Source: Pleodorina starrii
Lineage: Eukaryota; Chlorophyta; Chlorophyceae; Chlamydomonadales; Volvocaceae
DNA length: 64,000 bases
Assembly (NCBI GenBank): GCA_030267565.1
Contig: BRXU01000010.1
Coordinates: forward strand, 1,546,501-1,610,500
Reading direction: 5' to 3'
This document shows positions 24,502 through 36,780 of the stretch, one piece after another; the first letter of the stretch is position 1, and each line of letters starts with the position of its first letter. The notes beneath the pieces were generated by a model, which saw nothing but the letters and a program-made list of their open reading frames with translations, was not told where the DNA came from and made no database searches. Made by a program: the position numbers and the translations under genes.

Positions 24502-27500
24502 ATGTCGGATTCAGGCGGCGACATTAGCGGGACGGCGGCCCACGCGGCGGCGCTGGCCTCCAGGGAGGCGCGCCTCGCAGAGATGGAGGCGCGGCTGGCG
24601 GAGGCACAGGCCAACAACGCCCGTCTGGCCATCGCTCTGGAAGCGGCAGAGTCGGAGAACTCGGCGCTTCAGGCGCGACTGGCCGCCGCCGCTGCGGCGA
24701 CGCCGCCGTCGGCCGAGCCGTCGCCGCGCGGCGCCGCCTCCACCTCCGCCTCCGCCGCGTCTCCGGCTGGTCCTGCTCCCGCCTCGGACCCGGCTCTGCT
24801 GGGCGTGCAGGATAAGATCATCAAGCTGACTCGCGAGCAGAGCGTGGAGCGGCAGCAGGTGCTGACCAGCCTCAAGGAGGAGCAGCGGCGCCTGGCGGCC
24901 ATCCGCAAGGAGATCACGGAGACGGAGAAGACCAATGCGGAGCTCAAGAAGACGCTGGCGCGAACCGACATCAAGAAGCTGCGCGAGGAGAAGGAGGCGC
25001 TGGTCAGCCAGGTGGGGGTGTGGAGTCGGTGGGGGCTGAGGGGGAAGCTAGCGGGCCGGGGGGGGCTGGGGCTTGGCTGGCTAGGCTTTGCTGTTGGCTC
25101 TTGGATTAGCTTGCCCTGGCCTGGCCTGGCTTGCCCTGGCCTGGCTTGGCTTGGCTTTTGCGGCAGCGGCGGCGGGAGGCGGGGGTCCGCTTGGGGGATT
25201 AGGGGCCGAGGGGCCAAGAGAGTTGGGCCACCAGGGAGCGTTGCGCGACGCCCGCGGAGTGGAGCGGAGCGGAGCGCGCTCTAGGATTGCAGGAGATTGC
25301 CTCAGGATCGGATGGCGCCGCGGCTGGTGGCACATCACCTGCCTGCCTGGGCCGTCGTTGCCGCACCCACGAGCACCTGCTGCCCGGCTCTTCCTCCCCC
25401 ACGTCCCCCTCCCACGTCCCCCTCCCCCCTCCCCCTCCCCCTCCAGGCCCTGGAGGCTGATCGGCTGTCCGCGGAGGTGTCCGCCATGGAGGCCTCCGTC
25501 AACCGGCTGGAGGCCATGCAGGCGGAGAGGGCCCGACTGGAGCCGCTGCAGGGGGAGCTGACGGCGCTGGAGGAGCAGCTCAAGGAGCTGAGGCAGCTGG
25601 AGGCCACGCGGAACGCGCTGCAGGCGAGTGGGGGACAACACGGACAAACGCGCGCGCGGGAGCGGAAACGCTGTTGGGAAATAGCGTTGTGGCACAACTG
25701 TGTGCCGCCTCGTCGCGCGCACGTCCATGCGAAGTGTGCATGTAGGCCGTACTTTTCTTGCGGTGCCAGACAACCATGTTGCTCTCTCCTCTACTTTTGG
25801 TCATCCACTTGGCAGCTTAGCTTATCAGCTTGGCCTATCGCCTCGGACTGTTATGCTGTACCCCCTACCTACCTCCTACCTCCCGCAACGCAACGGCATG
25901 CAACGGGCTGCAGGCGGAGGTGGCCAGTCTGCAGCCCGCCGCGGTGGTGACGGAGCGCCTGCGCAAGCAGCTGGCGGCGCTGCGCGCCGACGCGGCCGCC
26001 GCGGAGACGCTGCAGGAGCAGGTCTCTGCGCTCAGCCCGCTGGCCGAGCAGCTGCCCGCCCTCAAGGCGCTGTACGCCAAGCTGCAGGCCAGCACCGCGG
26101 AGGTGCGCCAGCTGGAGAAGCTGCTGGAGCCGGGGGACAAGACGGAGGCGCTGAGGCAGCAGCTGCAGGGGCAACTGGAGGAGCTGCACGAAAAGGTGGG
26201 CGGACTGGGCTGGCTCCAAGGGGCTGGGCGTGAGTGCATCGGTGCCGTACCATGCCGTACCATGTCGTACGATTGTTGACCTCACAGAAAGCAACACGAC
26301 GTGTGCGTGGCGGGGCGTACTAGGTACCGGGACAGCCATTGAGGACTTTGATGTTTGGACGCGTTTAGGCAAATGCTCCCCGTGTGGCGGCTGCTGCTGG
26401 TGCTGCTGCTGGTGGTGGTGCAGGTGTCTCAAATCGAGGACCTGAAGCGGCAGGTGGAGTTGGCGCAGCTGGCTGCCGGCGAGGTGATGCAGCTGGAGAA
26501 CCGATTCGGGCAGCTGCAGAGCGTGGCGGCCCGCCTGCCGGTGCTGCGCGCGCAGCACGACAAGCTGGAGGAGCAGTGCGCCGAGGTGGCGGAGCTGGAG
26601 AAGCAGCTGGCGGAGCTCAAGCAGCAAGTGCGGTTGTGTGTGGGGTGTGTGTGTGTGTGGAGGGGGGGGGAGAGAGGAAGGGCGGGCGCGGGTTGGAGGG
26701 TGAAGCGGGGGGATGGAAAGTGGGGTCCTCGGGGGCGTGGGTAGGGGAAGAGGCGAGGGGAAGGGTTGAAGGGCGGCGTGCGCTCCGGCTTCTGACTTGA
26801 CCGCTTGACACGGCCCCGGCTTGTGACGTAGTCAAATGCAACCCGATGCATGGGCAGCGAGGTAGGTGGCGTTGAGGGTTTGGGTGGCTGCTAGCGGCCG
26901 CGGTGACGGGACACACGCAAGGCTCCCCAAATCGCAGCGTCACGCGGTGCGAGACGCGCGCTTCTCAACGAGATCTCCCCCCTCCGCACCCCCCTCGAAA
27001 TGTTCTCCTCCTGCCACCCGCACCCCTCTCGCTCCTCCACCTTGCCTCGCCTAAAGCCGCCGCGCCCCTCCGCTCCGTTGCCTCCCTGCCTCTTGCCCTC
27101 CCTCCCTCCCTCCTTTCGCATCCCCTCTCGGCCAGGTCGGTTTCCGCAACGCGCTTCAGCAACAGATCAACATCCTGGCGCCCAAGGCCGCCGGCACCGA
27201 GGCCCTGCGCGCCGCCCTGCGCGAGATCGAGGCGCAGCTGGCCTCCAGCAAGGACCTGGAGCGGCAGCTGGTGCAGATGCGCGCTGTGGCCATGGAGCGC
27301 CGCCGCGAGGGAGCCAGCCAGTTCGTGGAGGCGGTGTCCATCCTGGGACTGGTGCCGGCAGTAGACCAACAGCAGGGCCAGCAAGGGCAGCAGGGGCAGC
27401 AGGGGCAGCAGGCGGATGATAGGGCGTCGGGAGGCGGCGCGGGGGCGGCCGGCGAGGAGGGCGAGGAAGGCGGCGGCGGCGGTGGCACGGGGTCGGGAGG

Positions 27501-30500
27501 TGGCGCGGAAGGAGGTGTTGGTGGCGCTGCGCCTGCGGCGGCGGCGGCGGGGGAGAGGCCACTGGGCAGCATGGTGCCGGCGGGCGGCCTGGCGTTCCCT
27601 GCGCCGCCGCCGGCGATGTCGCGCAGCACCTCGGCGGCGGTTGGCCACGCCGGCGCGGCGCGCGGCGACAGCCAGTTTGTGGAGGCGGTGACGAGTCTAG
27701 GGTTCGAGCTGCAGCGCAGCCTGACCGGGCCGCTGCTGGGGCCGCCGTCGGGGTCGGCGGCCGTGGCGGCGCAGCCGCCGCTGGCGCCGTCGCCGCCCAG
27801 CGGCCACGTCACGCCGCGGAGCGCCATGGCGCCGCTGCTGGCGGCGGCGGCGGCAGCAGCCGCCGCCGCCGCGCAGCAGGGCGCGGCGCCTGCCCAGACG
27901 CCGACCTCCACTCGCTCCAGCCCGCCGGGCGCGCTTGAGGGGCAGGGACTGGGGCAATCGGGGCAGCAGCAGTCCTGGCAGCAGATGGAAAGGGAGTATA
28001 AGGAGCGGCTGACGGAGCTGGAGCAGCAGCTGCTCGCGGTGGCATCGCCGGAGAGCGCGGGGCGGGAGGCGGAGGCGCTGCGGGCGCGCGCCAGCGAGCT
28101 GTCGGCGGTGGTGCTGGCTGCTGAGGAGGTGGCGGCGCTGCGGGAGGAGGTGGGGCGGTTGGAGGAGGCGGCCAAGGAGGCTCTAGAGCTGCAGGGTCAG
28201 GTGGCGGAGATGAGGCTGCTGGCGGAGCAGCGGCAGGAGCTGCAGCGGGACATGGAGAAGAGCCTCAAGGTGGGGCTGGGGGGGCGGGGAAGGTGGGAAG
28301 GGTGGGGCACGGGTAGGGGAAACAGGTGGGGGCGGGTGGGGCAGGGGCTGTGGGGGCGGGTGGTGCGGTGGACCTGGTGCGGGTTCGTTGAACACTGTAA
28401 AAAGGTGGGTTGCGTAGGAGGTGGTGAGGGGCGCTTGCGGTTGGGCGGAGTTGGAGGAGTTGTGGGCTTGGAGGGGGTAGGGCGGCTCACGGAAGAGCGG
28501 GGTTGGAGAGCTAGCCGGTGGACAAGGTGGGGGTATGGATACGAGTATTTGGGGGTGGGGTGGGGGCGGGACACGGAGATTGCGGGAGGAAACAACCGTG
28601 CCGCGGGGTTGATGCGCGGCGCCTGCCTCGCGCATGAAACACGTGAGACGGCGGAGGGAGGGCATCGCACAGCGTCTGATGCGGCTGCGTTAGAAATCCG
28701 CTGGGGCGCGCAGCGGTGGCCATCCATGCTTTTGCAGAGGCGAAATCACGCTCGGGAGTTGCAGAGTTAGCCGCTGATTTGCCTGGCAAGGGGACGAGCG
28801 TCTGTGTCCCGCCTTGAGCTGTTGCCGTAGACTTATTGCGAGCCCCGCCCGCTGCCTCTCCACCCGCCTCCCGCTCCTCTGCCCCGCAGTCCCAGTTGGC
28901 TCTGCTGGAGGAGCAGGCCCGCGAGGCGGAGATGTTGGAGCGGCAGGTGCAGCAGCAGAGCGACGTGGTGGCTCGCAAGCACGAGCTGGAGGTGCAGCTC
29001 ACGGAGCTGGAGGCCACCGCGGCGGAGGTGGGGAGGGGCCGCGGGGGTGGGGGGGGGGGGCGGGGGCTGAGGGGGCAGGCGGTGCGTGGGAAGGGGTGTC
29101 TCGAGCGGTCCTGCCTCGGTGTGCTGGGGAATGGGGCACCAGCTGACGTGCTTCCATTGCACGGGACACGGATGACGTTGCCTGGGGCCGGGAAGCGGCC
29201 GGGAAGCGCATCGGTCGCGAGGGGGAGGAGGGACACGGCTGGTGCGCGCCCTGTCGGTCTGCTTGCCTGTCCACGTTGCCACCCGCCTGCTCCTGACGTG
29301 GGCCCTGTCCCTCACCAACCTGACCTCGCATCCTCCTGCCTCTGGCCTATCTGTCTTTGCCAAATTGCGGCTGCTGCTGCTGCCCCTGCTGCGGCGGCGG
29401 CTGTGTCCCTTTCCCTTTCCCCGCCCCCCCCCTCAGATCTACCTGTTGGACCGGCTGGTGGCGGGGCGGATGGAGACTGTGGCCCGGAAGCCCGAGCTGG
29501 AGGCGGAGCTGCAGAACCTGCAGGTGAGCAGGAGCCGGGGACAGAGGCTGGGGCTGGGGCTGGGGCAGTCATGGCAGCGGCGGCACAGGCGCAGCAGCGG
29601 CAGCTGGAGCAGCGCGATGGGGTAGCGGGGTTGGGAGGGCAGCAGCAGCGCTGTGCGCTTCCATGTCGGTGCGGGGTCCGCGGTCGGAGGCCCGCCCAGC
29701 TGCGGTGGGGACACCTGGGCTGGTGGATGGATGGGCGCCACCGGAGGAGGAGGAGGAGGGCCAGCAGGAGGGCCGGCGCCGATGCAGACTGGGCTTGGTC
29801 GGGCTTTGCCTCGCTCGCTCGCCCGCTTTTAAGTACGGTACTGAGCTGGCCGCTGAAAGCGCAGCTGGAAAAGCCGTCCGCGTGCGGTTACCGTGACCGT
29901 GCGCGCATCGTGTCGCGCGAGCGCATGTGCTTCGACGCCCATCGTTCCTGCCGCCACCACGTTCAAGGCGCGCAACCCAACGCTGCACTGCACGCCCTGG
30001 TCTCTTCATCAGCATGACGCCTCCTGATGACGCTGACCAGCTGCGAGCTGGGTTGCAGTGAGCCGCGGTGCTCCTGCGGGCGCACGCCTGTGCCCATGCC
30101 GCTGGCCCGTGCCATGTGGTGTCATGTGGGTGTGGTGCCGCCGCTGCCGGTGTCTCGCAGCCGGAGGCGGACGCTGTGGAGGAGCTGCAGCGGCGGCTAG
30201 AGGCGGCGCATGCGGCGGCTGTTGAGCGGCCCCAGCTGCAGCTGCGGCTGGCGGAGCTGGCCCCGCTGCAGCAGGAGGTGCAGGCGCTCAGGGAGCAGGT
30301 GGGTGCGAACTGGGGACTGCGGGGGGTCACGGAGTGACTGGGGGGAGGCACGGGGAGACAGCGTAAGGGAGGCGCGGGCCGCAGACTGATTTGGGGGAAG
30401 GGTTGGGCGTTTCGGTCGTGTAGGTCGGAGGCGGGGGCCCAAATGTCAATCGGGGGGTGGTTTGCAAGGCGCTCGGGTTGGCCTCCTTAAGCCAGTCCTC

Positions 30501-33500
30501 AGGCCGGCCCGCCGCTGGCCCTTCCCTGCACGTCCGCCGCCAGTGCGCACGTCCCCCCGCCTTCCTCCCCCCAACTCCCGCACTCGCTCACAGTCCCCGG
30601 CCCACACACCCACCGGCCCCCGCAGGTGTCGGCGCTGGAGGCGAAGGCCGCGGAGCGCCCCTCCCTGGAGTCCCGTCTGGCGGAGCTGCAGTCTCAGGCG
30701 GCCGAGATGGCGGCGCTGGAGGCGCAGCTGGCGGCCGCGCGGGAGCTGGTGAGTGTAGTGGAGCGGGGCAGAGTGGAGTGCCGCGGCAGCAACAGCCAGC
30801 GTCGGGGGGTTGGCTGCGTGGGTATGGGCAGAGTCGGGCCACGCTCCGGAAGAAAAGGGCACAGGCACGCACACGTGTTTAGGATTGCTTGTGTGCCTAG
30901 CTGCCTACCTGGTTCGCAACGCGCGCACGTGCGGGCTGACGCTGCTAAGCGGTTGGGATGTGATGGGGCGCCATGCAAAGGGTGGTTTGCACCTACCCGA
31001 GATCCCGGCCCCCTCCCTTTCCGAGGCTTTGCGGCGGAACGGGACCCCGACCCGCTGTCTGCTCCACGTGTCGCTGCCTCGCCGCTGACCCGTTCCGCCG
31101 CCTCCGTGCGCCTGCCCACCCCCTCACCCCCGGCCCTCGCTGCCATACCGTACCCACCCACCCCCCGGCCCTCCCAACACCGCCCCGGCTGTGCCCCTCT
31201 CCTCCCGTCAGGTGTCTACGGAGCCCGAGCTGGTGGCGGCGCTGGCGGAGGTGTCGGGGCCCGCTGCCGAGGCAGCCGTCCTCAAGGCGCAGCTGGAGGA
31301 GCGGCGCGCGCTGGCGGAGCGGGGGCCGCAGCTGGAGGCGGAGATCGAGGAGGCGGAGGTGGAGGTGGCGCGGGTAAGGGCGGAGCGGAGGGCAAGGGGC
31401 AGTGAGGCTGGGCCGCCAGGCCTGTCTGCGGCCGCAGCGGACGGCCTGGTCGTTGGGGGGCGGGGGAAGGACGCCTCCTGTGGGGAGGGGAGAGGGAGGC
31501 GGGTCGCTGCGGCGTGCCGCCGTCAGTGCGTCCGTCGACAGGACGTGCAAATGCTTGGTAGACTTACGCATGCCAGTACGTTGTCTGGCAGCTTGTGCCC
31601 ATCCCCACGTCTCGATGTCCATACATCTGTGTGAAGTGTGGACAACAGGCGCATCTGCAGGTGCTGTTCAGTCCAAATCGCGCACGTCCCATTGCTTCGG
31701 CCCGTGTCCTCATGTTCCTGCCCTTAATCCGCATTACTTGTGGCCCTCGCTCCTCTCCGCTCCCGCGACCTGAGCGCTCCGGCGCTTGGCTCCACGCATT
31801 AACAGCACCTCACTCACCACTCCGTGCCTCCCACCAGTCTCCCCTTGAGCTCTTTCCCGCCCACCTCCCTCCCTCCCTCCCTCCCTCCCTCCCTCCCTCC
31901 CTCCCTCCCTCCTCCTCCCCGTCTCAGGTCCGCACGCTGGAGATCATCGTCAACCAGCTGCGGGCCGAGATCAGCAAGGGACCCGTGCTGCAGGCCGAGC
32001 TGGCCGGACTCAACGACACAGCCAACCGGCTGCAGAACGCCGAGGAGTCGCAGCTGCGAGCGGAGAGGGACGAGGCGCGCGCGCGTGTGGCGGAGCTGGA
32101 GGCGGAGCTGGTGCGCCGGCTGCAGACGGCGGCGGCGGCGGGCGGGTTGGCGGTGCGGGTGCGCGGCGGGTCGCTAGGCTCGGCTGGTGGCGCGTCGGTC
32201 GACTCGGGGGATCTGCAGTTGGACGCGGATTTGTTGTTGGAGGCGTCGGAGGCGGGCGATGTGGTGGGGGAGCTGCCCGGCAGCGGCGCGGGGTCGCCGG
32301 GCGGGGAGGGCGAGCTGATGCCGCGGCAGAGCCACATGGCGCGGCGGCAGCAGCTGATGGACCGGCGGCTGGCGCTGCAGCAGGAGCTGAAGGACCTCAA
32401 GGTCGGGCAGGGCAGGGCAGGGAAGGGGAGAGAGGGGTTGGGCGGGGAGGTTGGCAGCAGGGCGAGGATGGGGCGGCAGATCGGACGAGCCTACCAGACC
32501 AGATAGGGTGGTCCATGGGGCTCAACATTTCGCGCTGGCGAGAACGAGCCCCTCCTTCGGCGCGCCGTCCCATGTCTGCTCACGGCGTCCCGGCCTTCAT
32601 CTTGAAACTACTGTCGTTGTACCGTACCCATGCGCTCGCGCCTTACTGCATCTTCCGTATCCTTACACGGCCTAAGCTGCTCCGCGCCTGCCCATGTCTG
32701 TGCCCCACGTCCCCCGTTTGGGCGCGAGACAGATGGTGGAGGCGGATGTGGCCCGCCTCGAGTCCGCCATCCGCGCCCTGGCCCCCCTGGCGGAGCAGCG
32801 CGCGGCGCTGCAGGCGGAGCTGGAGGAGATGCACCGCCAGGCGGGAGCAGCCGCCGCCGTGGCGCTCACCGCCACCGCTTCGCCGGAATCGCCGCCGGAG
32901 GCGGAGGCGACCACTGCCGTTGCCTCGACCACCGCCGCGCCGGAGCGCCTGCCGCAGAGGCCGTACACCTCCAGCGGCGGCGGAGCCCCCGTCGGCTACT
33001 ACACTGGGCCGCTGGGCCGCGGCGCGGCGCCGGTGCTTCCGGAGGAGGGCTGCGGCGTGGGCCAGCGGCTGGAGCCACAGGCGCCGCTGCCGTCGGGGCT
33101 GTCGGCGCCGGGTGGTTTCGGCGCCACGAACGAGGCGGACGCCATTGCGGCGCTGGCGCAGCAGCGTGGCGCGCTGACGGCGGAGGTCGAGGGCCTGCGG
33201 GCGCAGGTGGCGGATGTGGCGGCGCTGCGGGAGGAGCGCGAGGCGCTGCGGGAGGTGGAGGCGGAGGTGCTGGCGCTAAGCCACGAGATACCGCAGCTGG
33301 CTCCCTACGTGGAGCTGCTGCCGGCGTTGCGCGCCGAGCACGAGCGGCTGCGGGAGGCGGTGGCGGAGGCGGAGCGGCTGCGCAGCGGCGTGGAGACCAT
33401 GTCGCTGCAGCTGGACCTGCTGAGGGCGCTGCGAGAGGCGGCGTCGCCCGCGGGGACGGCGGCGAGCGCGTCGGCTGGCGGCGCACCGCCGGCGGCGGCG

Positions 33501-33890
33501 GCGGCGACCTCAATGACCGCCGACCCGCACATGGCAGCGCCGGCGGGCGCTTATGACGTGGACGATTACGACGGGGAGATGTACGGTCGCGACGGCGGCG
33601 CCGACGGCGAACCGAACACGCCGCCTGCGGCGGCGGCGGCGGCGGTGCCGCCGCTGCTTGTGAACGGGCACGTGGCCAGTCCGTCGACGGAGGTGGAATC
33701 CTCGTTGACTGCTGTGTTTGCGAAGCTCAAGTCGCTGGAGGCCGCCAAGCACGAGCTGGAGGAGGAGAATGGCGATCTGCGCTCCACCATTGACGACCTG
33801 CGCGAGCAGCTGGCCAGCAGCGCGGAGGCGATGCAGAAGCTGCGCGGCGTGGCGGAGGCACTCAGCATGCTGCGCAGGACGCCGATGTGA
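24502..33890 (+). CDS. Large coiled-coil protein, 1528 residues, function unknown
   Basis: Twelve exons: 24502-25011, 25447-25623, 25914-26195, 26424-26627, 27136-28269, 28890-29027, 29437-29523, 30161-30298, 30626-30748, 31212-31373, 31928-32401 and 32733-33890 (TGA). Every intron is phase 0, so every internal exon is a multiple of three. Nearly all exons encode heptad-type helices rich in Leu, Glu, Gln, Arg and Ala (for example LEEQLKELRQLEATRNALQ), predicted to form long coiled coils. Residues about 440-660 (exon 5) and 1185-1260 and 1330-1400 (exon 12) are Gly/Ala/Pro-rich breaks. Exon 5 holds two copies of a short motif, SQFVEAVSILGL and SQFVEAVTSLGF. No enzymatic domain, signal or membrane segment is visible. 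A structural role, for instance in basal body, cilium or cytoskeleton, would fit but is a guess. The ATG at 24502 is the first with good coding context. Confidence 0.85.
25624..25913 (+). other. Probable GC-AG intron in the coiled-coil gene
   Basis: The donor is CTGCAG|GCGAGT and the acceptor is GGCTGCAG|GCGGAG. This is the only phase-0 choice that keeps the helix continuous (RNALQ then AEVASLQ) and agrees with the all-phase-0 pattern. A GT four bases further would give phase 1 with no matching acceptor. Confidence 0.5.
31864..31915 (+). repeat. (CCCT)n microsatellite in intron 10 of the coiled-coil gene
   Basis: About twelve CCCT units lie directly upstream of the 3' splice site at 31928 and supply its pyrimidine tract. 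Confidence 0.9.
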
Positions 33891-36429
33891 GCGCGCCATC
33901 GCAGTCCGGTTCGTTGGACCGTTCGGGCGCGTTGGATTGGAGCCGCTGCGACGGCGTGTTGCGGTGAAGTGGTGAGGTGCAGGTGCGATTTGGGGCAAAT
34001 GTGCCAGTGGACGGGGCTTGGACGGTGGCGCCGTTGGGAATGGTGGAGGGGGGTGGTGGTGGTTGCGGTGCATGTGTGGGCTGGTGTTTGGGGGATGTGG
34101 GTCGGGGGCGCTCTTGGCGAAGGGGAGTGCGGAGCGGCAGGGCTTAATTGCGGCAGGCGGGGGCACGTGAAGCGCCGCCGTCGAACTGAAACCGCGTGAT
34201 GATGAGGGAGCGTCTTGGAGGGCACTCCCGCCGCGTTGGGGCTTTTCCTGGGCACTGTAGTAGGTCCCGCAGGCAGCAACCGTTACTGTAGGGGTGGCGT
34301 TGTCATATGCGGCAGTGCCGATGGGTAAGATAAGTAGGGAGTCCTGGTGGGACGTTTTGTGCGGGGCTGGAGGGGCGGCGGCAGCTTCTACGGTACTTGT
34401 TGCGGGCTATTCTCTTGCAATGGCCGGAGGGGGAGCGCAGAAATGTCTCAATGCGCAGCAAAGCCGAGCGACTTCTGGAGGCGGAGTCGCTGTCAAGGGA
34501 TACGGGAGAGGGGGGGCGGCATTGGTGTCCTTGGTGTCTTGTTTGCTTGGGGGCGGCCGGGGCCGGCCGGCTGCGGTGCGGGTCGGCAATGCTAGGTGCT
34601 AGGTGCTTAGGTAATGGGGAGGGCGGACGCTGGCGGACTTTCTCGCGGTGCCTTTGTGGATCTTGCAACTTTACTTCGGGTTCGAGGCGCGGGTCGTGCA
34701 GGGACGGATGGCTGCAACGCGGAGACTACTAGAGAATTGCGGCGGGCTGTGAGTCCTGCGCTCACGCGCGGGCGCTGGCTTGCCGGGAGTTGCTTTGTCC
34801 GATGTCGCCGTGCATCATTCGCCGCCTTTTCGTTCGACGCACCATTACCGTCATATCGTTTCAGTGCCATCCATGGGTGCACCACATAACTCGTCATCGT
34901 CGCAGCTGTGCATGCCGCCGCCATCAAAGCTAGAACATAAAACTCGGCCGCGCAGGAGTTAAGTGCTTGGGGCGTGCCCGGGTATATGCGTCTTGCAGGT
35001 CCGAACCCGATCCATTCGTGTCTTCCAGTCGCTTGTTCTGTGGTTTAGGCTTGTTGAAGGTAGATCGTCGAGTCGGCCCCATACGGCCGGTGGGGTGGTA
35101 CAGCGGTTTCAGTTTTGGTAGGGAAAGGATTTCGGACGTTTCGCGGTCTGTTTGGTATAGGCCAGGATGGAGTGTGTGGCTCCCGACTGTCGGGGCCGTT
35201 CCGGGCCCCTGCCTGCTCATCTGCATGTGCGACGGCCTTGAAAGCTTGCTTACTGCATCTCGCTTACCGTTCCGGAAACGCATTCTGGACCCATCCGGTG
35301 GGACTTGTGTTGGAGAGGGGCTTGTTACTTAATTGCCCCGCCGCCCTAGGGCGGACGGCGGGCGGCGGGCGGGCGGCGTCCCCGGCTTTAAGGGACATGG
35401 CTGCCCCTGCAACCCCGTCCTTACATGCTTTTGGTGGCAAAGAGTCCCACTAAGGGAGGAGGGACAGAAGCGGGAGCCTATACGGCATCGGAAGCCATTT
35501 CCGCCACCAGTGCCGCCTTGTCGCTCCTGACATCAGATCGTCATGACCCGCAACAACCGGGTGTCACATAGAGTGATGTTCAACTTGTACAACACCAGTA
35601 ATACTGCCAGCAGGCCAATTTGGGCTGGCGGGCAGATGGAAACTCGCCTATACGCCATTTTAGGATCCGTTCTGACCGACGCGGGATGACAACGGATCCC
35701 GCCCTGACGACTGCATCATGTGCTCTGGTGCCCCTGATGTTGCACGAGCTGCAGAGTCGCCAATCCAGAATCCATACGTTGTCTCGGGCGTTTCAGGGTA
35801 CTGAGCCTTACTGATGGAACAAACGCATCTGCTGGGAAGGCAGCTGGAGCTGCCCGCTAGGGCCCGCTATGGTTCAGTCAACCGCTTTACAGTGAACCCA
35901 AATGGATTATTGGTGCATGCGGCACCTGACACGGCTGCTAGGGTCGCTCCTGTAAAGCCCAAATGGATCCGGTGAACAGCGTGGGGGAAAGGCTGTGTCG
36001 ATGGCCTTCTCAAAGGCATTTGTCATGCACTCACGACCTCATGGTCATGTCGTGGCTAGCCGGATTCATAGCACTTGCTGGGCGTGGTAGCGGCTAAATC
36101 TGTGGTTTACCCGCTCGTCACCACAGGTCACCACTGTTCTGTCCGCATCAGTTGGCCTTGACATTGCTCAAGGGCCGACCGGCATATGACGGGCGTGCGT
36201 GGCCAACCCTTACATCCATTCCGGCAGTACATGTTGCCCGCGTTTCGTCACAATGCTTAATCGAACGTTGTTGCAGTCTTCCGGGACAAGGGCATGAGGG
36301 AGCTGGGCACCGCCCCCTGGGTCGTTCCTTGGCACCATCTACGTCAAACATACATGTTGCCATGGGGAGGCACGATGCACATCATGCCGCATTGGAGTCA
36401 TGTCCGAAGGACTGCTGTGAAGAAGCACT
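33891..36429. other. Non-coding stretch after the coiled-coil gene
   Basis: No exon is recognised on either strand. GC content falls from about 34800 onward. No TGTAA is seen close after the stop at 33890; the first plus-strand one I find is at 35951. A 53-codon frame starting at 35815 is open, but I cannot relate it to anything. Confidence 0.4.
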
Positions 36430-36780
36430 ATGGATATGTTTGTCTGGTCCGAGTCTTATTCTGGTGCTGAATATCGGTACAAAGGAAATAATGGCATGCT
36501 GAGAGGTCCCTTTATGTCGGTAGTCATAGTGCTTACCATACTATGCGGAATAGCCGTTGAGATTTGCGCAGCACACCCATTCCACGCGGGAACTCGATCC
36601 GCCGTGCGGTGGCTGCTGACGTTGCTGGTAGCACTTTCCACACTTGGACTAGCTACATACTCGATACTACTATACACGCCATTTTTTCGCTTGAAGCTTA
36701 TCAAAGACCCTTTGGCAGCATCACTAAGCTCTACTCGCGTCCCTTCGCTTCATTTTCAACATCAAGCCTTTCGCCGCTAA
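36430..36780 (+). CDS. Putative small membrane protein ORF, 116 residues, unrecognised
   Basis: This ATG-to-TAA frame has two strongly hydrophobic segments, residues about 34-53 (SVVIVLTILCGIAVEICAA) and 63-87 (WLLTLLVALSTLGLATYSIL), separated by a short polar loop. Residues after 90 are basic and polar. Codon use is AT-rich at third positions, unlike every other gene in the window. That argues either for chance or for a different origin. The TAA overlaps an ATG (TAATG) that could start the downstream coiled-coil gene. I recognise no family. It could also be an exon of a larger gene. Low confidence. Confidence 0.25.
   Translation: MDMFVWSESYSGAEYRYKGNNGMLRGPFMSVVIVLTILCGIAVEICAAHPFHAGTRSAVRWLLTLLVALSTLGLATYSILLYTPFFRLKLIKDPLAASLSSTRVPSLHFQHQAFRR

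Noticed and set aside
27360..27560. Possible Gln/Gly repeat expansion taken as an intron
   Set aside because: The frame stays open through it and on both sides in the coiled-coil exon. No donor/acceptor pair improves the model.
33891..36429. Continuation of the coiled-coil gene into the next one
   Set aside because: The first gene has a clean stop at 33890 and no phase-0 donor before it that would join the exon at 37311. They are kept as two genes.
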